Below, piece by piece: positions 1-6,500 of a stretch of DNA of 7,569 bases (the first letter of the stretch is position 1; each line of letters starts with the position of its first letter). A program made the translations under genes and the position numbers. The stretch is from DATBAK01 sp036787815 (GTDB lineage: Bacteria > Actinomycetota > Acidimicrobiia > IMCC26256 > PALSA-610): assembly GCA_036787815.1 (NCBI GenBank), contig DAIQOP010000189.1, positions 1 through 7,569 of the forward strand. Direction: 5' to 3'. Below the pieces are notes generated by a model. It was not told the origin of the DNA, searched no databases, and worked only from the letters and a program-made list of their open reading frames with translations.

Positions 1-555
1 TGTTCGGAACCGGCGGATGTCGCCGACGTCGTCGCGGCGACCTTCATGGCCGCGCTCCAGAGCGGGCCGGCGTACGACCCGAACCGCGGCGAGGTCGTCC
101 CCTGGTTGATCGGGATCGCGCACAACCAGCTCGGTACGATTATCCGCCGCGAACGGCGCCAGCGTGACCTCGAGGCCCGGAGCGCGAGCCGCCGGGTGCT
201 GACCGACGACGACATCGTCCGGGTCGAGGAGCGCATCGACGCCGCGCGTCAGACCGAATCCGTCGATCGCGCGCTCGACACGCTCAGCGCACGACAACGT
301 GAAGCGCTCTTGATGGTCGGCTACGACGGTCTCTCGCCGCTCGAGGCCGCGCGAGCGTTGCGAGTGCCTCCCGGGGTGATGCGCGTGCGGCTGTCGCGCG
401 CGCGGCGGGCGATGCGTCATGCCCTCGGGCCGCACTGGCGCGACGAGCACCCGCCGTCCCCGAGCACCACCGAACACTGCGCCGACGAGCCAACCGCAGT
501 CGAGACACCCGAGACCGAGCCAATCGAAGTCGAGCCCACGGAGGCCGAGCTATGA
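1..555 (+). CDS. ECF-type RNA polymerase sigma factor (sigma-70 family), 5' truncated
   Basis: This is a sigma-70 family factor of the extracytoplasmic function type, which directs RNA polymerase to a set of promoters in response to a signal. The frame is open from base 1 with no start visible, so the gene begins upstream; 184 residues are seen. Residues 1-47 match the end of sigma region 2: an acidic stretch ending in ATFMAAL, then PWLIGIAHNQLG and a basic IIRRERRQR helix. Residues about 88-142 match region 4: a VDRALDTLSARQREALL helix, the acidic/hydrophobic SPLEAARAL helix, and a recognition helix with MRVRLSRARRAMR. After region 4 comes a tail of about 42 residues, rich in Glu, Pro and Thr (ETPETEPIEVEPTEAEL), longer than in a minimal ECF factor. 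The stop codon overlaps the start of the next gene (ATGA), so the two are probably cotranscribed and translationally coupled. Family assignment is firm; the regulon and the ECF subgroup cannot be told from this fragment. Confidence 0.9.
   Translation, partial: CSEPADVADVVAATFMAALQSGPAYDPNRGEVVPWLIGIAHNQLGTIIRRERRQRDLEARSASRRVLTDDDIVRVEERIDAARQTESVDRALDTLSARQREALLMVGYDGLSPLEAARALRVPPGVMRVRLSRARRAMRHALGPHWRDEHPPSPSTTEHCADEPTAVETPETEPIEVEPTEAEL
540..544 (+). promoter_or_regulatory. Ribosome binding site inside the end of the sigma factor gene
   Basis: GGAGG lies 7 bases before the ATG at 552, within the last codons of the sigma factor gene. It supports that start and fits coupled translation of the sigma factor and the membrane protein. 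Confidence 0.7.
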
Positions 556-1535
556 ACGACACCCGCGATCTTCCGCTCTGGGACGTCGAAGCCGAGATCC
601 TCACCGATCTGCTCACGGCACGCGAGCGCCTGAGCCGTCACACGCGCCCGGCGCCTGCCACCGTCCGCCACTCGCCGGTCCGCAAGCTCGTGCCCGCGAC
701 CATCGCCGCGGTGGCGGCCGGGTCGATCGCGACGGCGGCCGTCATCGTCACGAACACGAACGGAGGGCGATCCACGTCGCCGTCGACGTCGGCGACCGCG
801 AAGCGGCAACCGAACGCGATCACGACCATTCGCATGCGTGCCGTCGCCGCGCTCGTCGCGTCGGGCGGCGACATCGTGCACACACGAGCGGTCACGGTCG
901 ACCCTGGTGGGTCGACCTGCGTGCAGGACATCTGGACCACGCCGGCCCAGCCCGTGCCCGGCCAGCCCCTGCGCGAACGCAGCCTGATCGTCTGCGACGG
1001 ACAACTCACGCAGGACACCGAGATGATCGTGGCCGCACCTGATCCCGGCCCGGCCCTCGCGTATCCCCTGAAGCTGTCGGCGGGCCCCGGTCAGGAGCGA
1101 CTCGTCAACGGACGCAAGTGGGAGACCGACGGCGAGCTCATCGAGGTCGACGGTGCTTCGAGAACGTGGTCGGACGTGAAGAGCACCAGGCTCTTGCCGC
1201 CCGTGCCCGCAGAAGACGGTGCCGCCGTCCGCTCCGAGCTCGCCAACAAGACGTACGTCGTCGTGGGGCACGCCACGATCGACGGACGCGACACCCTCGA
1301 GCTCCGACGCGCCGACGTGCCCGAGGTGGTCGACACCGTGTGGGTCGACGCGACCTCATACCTCCCGGTGCGCTCCCGGCTCGCCACGCCGGTCGGCGAC
1401 GGGAGCGCCACCACAACCTCCACGGTCGACTATGACTTCCTGCCCGCGACGCCCGCGAACGTCGCGCGGCTCGCTCCGGTCGTGCCGCCCGGGTACACCC
1501 GGACGGACGCGCCCCCCACGTACCCGCACGGTTGA
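552..1535 (+). CDS. Single-pass membrane protein coupled to ECF sigma factor (CU044_5270-like; putative sigma partner)
   Basis: A 327-residue protein with a short cytoplasmic N-terminus (about 1-46), one transmembrane helix at about 47-67 (Ala/Val/Ile-rich after RKLVP), a Thr/Ser-rich linker, and a large outside domain to the C-terminus. The later part (about 235-320) alternates in a beta-strand-like way: YVVVGHATIDGRDTLELR, then DTVWVDATSYLPVRSRL, then VDYDFLPATPANVARL and PPGYTR. From memory this resembles the actinobacterial CU044_5270 family and LolA/LppX-like lipid-carrier folds, where a WVDA.(T/S)YLP motif is common. Two outside cysteines (C123, C148) could form a disulfide. There is no HxxxCxxC zinc anti-sigma motif. 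The 4-base overlap with the sigma gene and the GGAGG site argue for a functional pair, so an anti-sigma or sensory role is plausible, with the approximately 46-residue cytoplasmic segment as the only part able to touch the sigma factor. Function is inferred from context; membrane topology is clear. Confidence 0.75.
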   Translation: MNDTRDLPLWDVEAEILTDLLTARERLSRHTRPAPATVRHSPVRKLVPATIAAVAAGSIATAAVIVTNTNGGRSTSPSTSATAKRQPNAITTIRMRAVAALVASGGDIVHTRAVTVDPGGSTCVQDIWTTPAQPVPGQPLRERSLIVCDGQLTQDTEMIVAAPDPGPALAYPLKLSAGPGQERLVNGRKWETDGELIEVDGASRTWSDVKSTRLLPPVPAEDGAAVRSELANKTYVVVGHATIDGRDTLELRRADVPEVVDTVWVDATSYLPVRSRLATPVGDGSATTTSTVDYDFLPATPANVARLAPVVPPGYTRTDAPPTYPHG

Positions 1536-1646
1536 GCCACGAACGCCGGGCCGAGGCGGCGGTGGTGGGCCAATCGGGACCTCCGACCTGACCAAGAAGT
1601 GACTTTGCCCCTCATTCTCCGAGCCTGGGCCGTCGATGTCCGTGAT

Positions 1647-3434
1647 ATGGCCGAACTGGAGGTGACTGCACCGGGCGGTCGCGCGCGGCCTCGAGGCCGG
1701 CGGGGGTTGAAGGCCCGCGGCGGGATCTTCGTGACGGGCGCGGTTGCCGGTCTCGCGATCGTGATCGCGACGCTCGTGGTGGTCAACCCGCTGCTCGAGA
1801 CCCGAACCGATCTCCATCAGATCGCCAGCGACGGCGTACCCCTGCAAGAGCAACTCGTCGCGCTGCGCACGACAGTGGTCGAATGGCAGTTCTACATCGA
1901 GCGTCACCTCGACACGCTCACGCCGGGCGTCGCGCCCGACCCGACCGAGTTGGTCAAGGGCGGGCAACTCGTCACGACGCAGACCGCCCAGGCGCAGACG
2001 CTGTCACGACACCTGCGCAGCGTCGGCTTCACGAGCGACGCCCGCAACCTCGACGAGACGATGCGTGTCTTCAACACCGCGCTCGCGAAGCTGACTCCTG
2101 TCGCGTCCGGCAAGCACGTCGACGCGGCCACCTTGCGCACGTTCGTCAGCGCCGAACGCACCGCGCTCGAAGACGTGTGGGCCCTCACGACGCAGATCGG
2201 CACGCATCTGTCGGAAGCCATCACCACGAGCACCACGAACGGGGCATCGGGGCATCTGACCGCGGGCCTGCGATTGTTCCTCGGCGGCGTGGGCCTCTCC
2301 GTGATCGCGATCTTGGGCGCCGCGATCGTGTTCGGTCGACGCGCCGGACGTCGCGAGCGGGCCCAGCGCCGCGAAACACACCGGCACGAATACGAAGCGC
2401 GGGTGCAAGAAGCGCTGGAGATGACGAAGACCGAGCCCGACGTGTACGCGATCTTGGGTGAGGGCATGAGCGAGTCGGTTCCGCACCTGAAGGTCGAGAT
2501 GCTCATCGCCGACTCCAGTCGAGCGCACTTCCGGCGCGCGCTGACCAACGGCAGCGACTTCGAAGGCTGCAAGGTGCTCTCACCTCTCGACTGCCCCGCG
2601 GCCACCGTCGGTCACGCGCTGGTGTTCCCGAGCAGCAGCGCGCTCAACGCCTGCCCCTACCTCAAGTCGCGACCTTCGGGCGCCTGCTCCGCGGCGTGCC
2701 TCCCCGTGAGCATCGCCGGGCGGACGGTCGGTGTCACCCACGCCATCGGCCGCGACGGGGTCTTGCCGGCTCTGCACGACGTCGAGACGTTGAACTTCAC
2801 GTCGCGCCGCGGATCGGAGCGCATTGCGATGATCCGGGCCTTCGCGACATCGGAGACCCAGGCCCAGACCGATCCGTTGACCGGGTTGTTCAACCGGCGC
2901 AGCCTCCAGAACATCGTTCGCGACCTTCACGAGGAGGGCGTCCCGTACGCCCTCGCGTACGGCGATCTCGATCACTTCAAGATCTTGAACGACACCCACG
3001 GTCACGAGGCCGGCGACCAGGCGCTGCGCCTGTTCGCGCGAGTGCTCGGCGATTCGTTGCGCCCCAAGGACATCGCGGCGCGGTACGGCGGCGAGGAGTT
3101 CGTCATCGTGCTGCCCGAATGCGGCACCGCGGTCGCGACCGGTGTCCTCGAACGCGTCCGGGAGAGCCTCGCCCTCGCGCTCAGCGCCGGGCGCGTCCCG
3201 CCGTTCACCGTGACGTTCGGTGTCGCGTCGTCGGTCTACGCAGAAGATTTCGAGGAGATCGTCGCGATCGCCGACGGCGCCCTCCTCGACGCCAAGGCCG
3301 CCGGCCGCAACCGCGTCACCGTCGCCACCCTCGACCCCGACGGCGGGCGCCGCGCCGCGCCGGCGCTCTCGCCCGTCGCGTACCCGCAACCCGGGAACCC
3401 TGATTCGCAGGACGCACCGGCCGGGCGAGCGTGA
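1647..3434 (+). CDS. Membrane-bound diguanylate cyclase with outside sensor, Cys-rich GAF-like domain and GGDEF domain
   Basis: Makes cyclic di-GMP from two GTP molecules. Numbering from the ATG at 1647 (595 residues): basic N-terminus, transmembrane helix about 25-46, outside helical domain about 47-208 (probable four-helix sensor), transmembrane helix about 209-230, a basic helical linker, a GAF-like domain about 252-399, and GGDEF from about 409. GGDEF starts with DPLTGLFNRRS, has the metal and GTP-binding stretch GDLDHFKILNDTHGHEAGD, the active-site GGEEF at 481-485 (bases 3087-3101), and an RPKD (RxxD) product-inhibition site at 472-475 placed exactly 5 residues before GGEEF. It should therefore be active and feedback-inhibited. 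The GAF-like domain holds five cysteines (308, 316, 336, 347, 351). A Pro-rich tail follows the catalytic domain. Start choice: an in-frame GTG at 1599 would add 16 residues, but those codons have many A/T third positions, unlike the rest, and neither start has a clear ribosome binding site. Enzyme assignment is firm; the signal sensed is unknown. Confidence 0.93.
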   Translation: MAELEVTAPGGRARPRGRRGLKARGGIFVTGAVAGLAIVIATLVVVNPLLETRTDLHQIASDGVPLQEQLVALRTTVVEWQFYIERHLDTLTPGVAPDPTELVKGGQLVTTQTAQAQTLSRHLRSVGFTSDARNLDETMRVFNTALAKLTPVASGKHVDAATLRTFVSAERTALEDVWALTTQIGTHLSEAITTSTTNGASGHLTAGLRLFLGGVGLSVIAILGAAIVFGRRAGRRERAQRRETHRHEYEARVQEALEMTKTEPDVYAILGEGMSESVPHLKVEMLIADSSRAHFRRALTNGSDFEGCKVLSPLDCPAATVGHALVFPSSSALNACPYLKSRPSGACSAACLPVSIAGRTVGVTHAIGRDGVLPALHDVETLNFTSRRGSERIAMIRAFATSETQAQTDPLTGLFNRRSLQNIVRDLHEEGVPYALAYGDLDHFKILNDTHGHEAGDQALRLFARVLGDSLRPKDIAARYGGEEFVIVLPECGTAVATGVLERVRESLALALSAGRVPPFTVTFGVASSVYAEDFEEIVAIADGALLDAKAAGRNRVTVATLDPDGGRRAAPALSPVAYPQPGNPDSQDAPAGRA

Positions 3435-3556
3435 GGCGAAGGTCACGCTTCTTGCTCGTGCGAGCACGGTGCGATAGACCTTCCCCCGGCTTGCGAGGAC
3501 GGGCGGGGATTTGCGTCGGGGGACGCGCACCTTCTTCCTAGCCAGGGGAGCTGGGC
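3435..3556 (+). other. Gap between diguanylate cyclase and giant secreted protein, with two small hairpins
   Basis: A 122-base noncoding stretch. It holds a perfect 5-bp inverted repeat with a 4-base loop at 3453-3466 (TGCTC/GAGCA) and another at 3513-3526 (GCGTC/GACGC around GGGG). CCCCCG near 3484-3489 could instead pair with CGGGGG near 3517-3522, so two alternative folds are possible. No T-run follows either stem, so neither is a convincing intrinsic terminator. I do not see the conserved core of the known cyclic di-GMP riboswitches. It probably carries the promoter or the untranslated leader of the giant gene, but no convincing -35/-10 pair can be named. Confidence 0.35.
3544..3550 (+). 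promoter_or_regulatory. Strong ribosome binding site of the giant secreted protein
   Basis: AGGGGAG ends 6 bases before the ATG at 3557. It is the best Shine-Dalgarno match in the window and fixes the start, which is followed directly by a signal peptide. Confidence 0.8.
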
Positions 3557-6500
3557 ATGAAGACGCGCGCGTTGATCGCGGTCGCTCTCGTCGTGGGGCT
3601 GTTCGTACCGGGCGGCGTGGTCTACGCGTCGATTTCCGGTACCAGCGGGCAGGTGAGCCAGATCTCTCCTCCTGCGTCGGTCACCGGGCTCACTTCGAAC
3701 ACCACGCCCTTTGCGTGGGACGAGCAGCAGGGCGTCACCTTGGCTTCCGCGATGCGGACCGACATCACGACGCCAGGGAGCTACTTCATCGGGACGAGCC
3801 TCACGCCCGGTTTGACGATCCCGGCAGGCACCGTCGTCGACAGCCACTACTTCCACTCCCGGCCCGTATCGGGCACGAAGATCTTCGACGCCACGTTGAC
3901 GTTCCCGAGCGACATCGTCGGCGTCGACATCATCAACGGTCAGCTCAACACGAGCGACATCCTCGGAGCACCGTCGACCAGCTACGCGGGGCTGACCACC
4001 ACCCACGGCCTCGAGCTGGTATCCACGTCGGACGAGGACGGAATCACGATTCCCGACCTCCGCACCATCATCATTCACGTCAGAACCGGCGCCGGTGGAG
4101 ACGACGATGTCCGCATCATCACCCGGCACAACGGCCCGCCGACCGCGAACGCCGCGGGCCCGTACTCCGGCGTCGAGGGCAGCCCCGTGACACTGCACGG
4201 CCTCGCCGGCGACCCCGAAAGCGACCCGTTGACGATCTCGTGGTCGTTCAGCACGACGGGTGCACCCGGCACCGTGTGCACGCCGACCAACACCACCACC
4301 CTTTCGCCGAGCATCACCTGCAACGACAACGCGGTCGTCACCGCGACCCTGTCGGTCGAAGACGCGCTCCACGCTCCCGTCACTTCGAACGCGCAGGTCA
4401 CGATCGGGAACGTCGCGCCCGCGCTCGGCGCGCTCGCCCTGCCCGGCGCGCCCGTCGCGCAGGGAGCCGCAGTCAACGTGAGCGCGAACTTCACCGACGC
4501 GGGCACGAACGACACGCACACCGCGACGGTCGACTGGGGCGACACGACCTCCGACCCGGCCGCCGTGACCGAATCCGCCGGCTCCGGGGCGCTCGCCAAG
4601 GCCCACACCTACGGCGCTCCCGGCAACTACACGATCACCGTGACGCTGCGCGACGACGACGGGGGAACCGCGGTGCGCACCGCGAGCGTCGTAGTGAACG
4701 GCGCCCCGACCGCTGACGCCGGCGGACCGTACGTGTCGACCGAGGGCTCGAGCGCCGGCCTGACCGGTACTGCCTCCGACCCCGAAGGCGATCCCCTCAC
4801 CAAGCAGTGGACCTTCTCGCCGACCGGCACCGACCCCGGCACGACCTGCACCTCGGCCGGCACGACCACGCTCACCCCGACGATCACCTGCAACGACGAC
4901 GCCGTCGTCAATTCGCAGCTGTCGGTGAGCGACAACGTGAACCCACCGACGATCTCGACGACCACGGTCACCGTGAACAACGTCGCACCGGTGCTCGCAC
5001 CACTCACCACCTCGGGTGGCCCGATCGCCGTCGGCGCCACGGCCAACGTCAGCGCCGCGTTCACCGACGCCGGCACGAACGACACGCACACGGCGTCGGT
5101 CAACTGGGGCGACCTGGCGACGACGAACGCGACGATCACCGAGAGCAACGGCTCGGGCACCATGACGGCCGGGCACGCGTACTCGCAGCCGGGGCTCTAC
5201 ACCGTCACCGTCACGCTCGCCGACGACAACGGCGGCACCAGCGTGCGCTCCGCGGTGATCCTCGTGAACTCGCTGCCCGTCGCGAGCGTCGCCGGCCCGT
5301 ACGTGGGCCTCGAAGGATCGACGATGTCGATCGTCGGCCTCGCGAGCGACGTCGACGGCGACAACCTCACCTACACCTGGACCTACTCGACGACCGGCGA
5401 TCCCGGCACGGTCTGCACCGCGACCGGCGCGGGTATCCACGCGCTGACGCTGAATCTGGTCTGCAACGACGACGCGGTCGTGACCGCGACGCTCACCGCC
5501 GACGACGGCGTGAACCCGCCCGTCTCGAGCGCACCGACCACCATCACCGTCGGCAACGTCGCACCCGCCGTCGGTGCGCTCGTGCAGGCGGACACCGCTC
5601 CTCCCGGGACGACCGCGGCGATCTCGGCACCCTTCACCGACCCCGGGGCGAACGACAGCCACACGGCCACGATCGATTGGGGCGACGGTCACACGACCGC
5701 GGCAACGGTGACCGAATCGGGTGGGAGCGGCACCGTCTCCGGCTCGCACCTCTACGTGACCGACGGCACCTACTCGGTCACGGTCACGGTCACCGACGAC
5801 AACGGCGACGCGTCGACCGCGACCGCGCCGGTCGTCTCCGACACCACACCTCCGGCGATCACCCCGACCGTGTCGCCGACACCGAACGCCGCGGGTTGGA
5901 ACAGCTCGGTCTCCACGATCACCTGGACGGTGACCGATTCGGTGTCGCCGATCGACTCGATGTCGGGCTGCGACCCGTCGTCGCTCTCGAGCGACACGAG
6001 CGGCACCGACTTCACGTGCACCGCGACGAGCCGCGGTGGCTCGGCCTCGCGCACGGTGGCGGTCAAGCTCGACCAGGTCGCGCCGCTCCTTGCGGGCGCG
6101 CCGACCACCGCACCGAACGGCAACGGTTGGTACAACGCGCCCGTCACGATCCACTGGACGTGCTCCGACGCACTCTCCGGCATCGCCGGGAGTTGCCCCG
6201 CGAACACCGTCCTGAGCACGGAAGGCGCGGCCGTCTCGGCGAACGCTTCGGTCGACGACATCGCGGGCAACACCACGAACGCGTCCAGCGCTCCGGTACA
6301 GATCGACACGCATGCGCCCGTGACCACTGCGTCGGCCGTGCCGACGTGGAACAACAACGACGTCGTGCTCACGCTCTCGGCCACCGACAACCTGTCGGGA
6401 GTCGACACCACGAACTACGTCGTCGACGGTGGTGCGACCCAGTCGGGCAACTCGATCGTGTTCACCACCGAAGGTGTGCACATCGTGTCGTTCTGGAGCA

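Noticed and set aside
417..1271. A 284-codon - strand open frame opposite the sigma factor and membrane protein genes
   Set aside because: Arg-rich composition, no motif, and it lies fully opposite two well-supported genes.
1489..1502. Perfect inverted repeat CCGGGT/ACCCGG near the end of the membrane protein gene, considered as a terminator
   Set aside because: It lies inside the coding region, has a very short loop and no T-run after it.
3511..3540. Possible promoter TTGCGT with TTCCTA 18 bases later before the giant gene
   Set aside because: The -10 candidate is a poor match, and the -35 candidate overlaps a hairpin stem; the match is no better than chance.
3435..3556. Cyclic di-GMP riboswitch in the gap before the giant gene
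   Set aside because: The conserved core segments of the known class I and class II elements are not visible.
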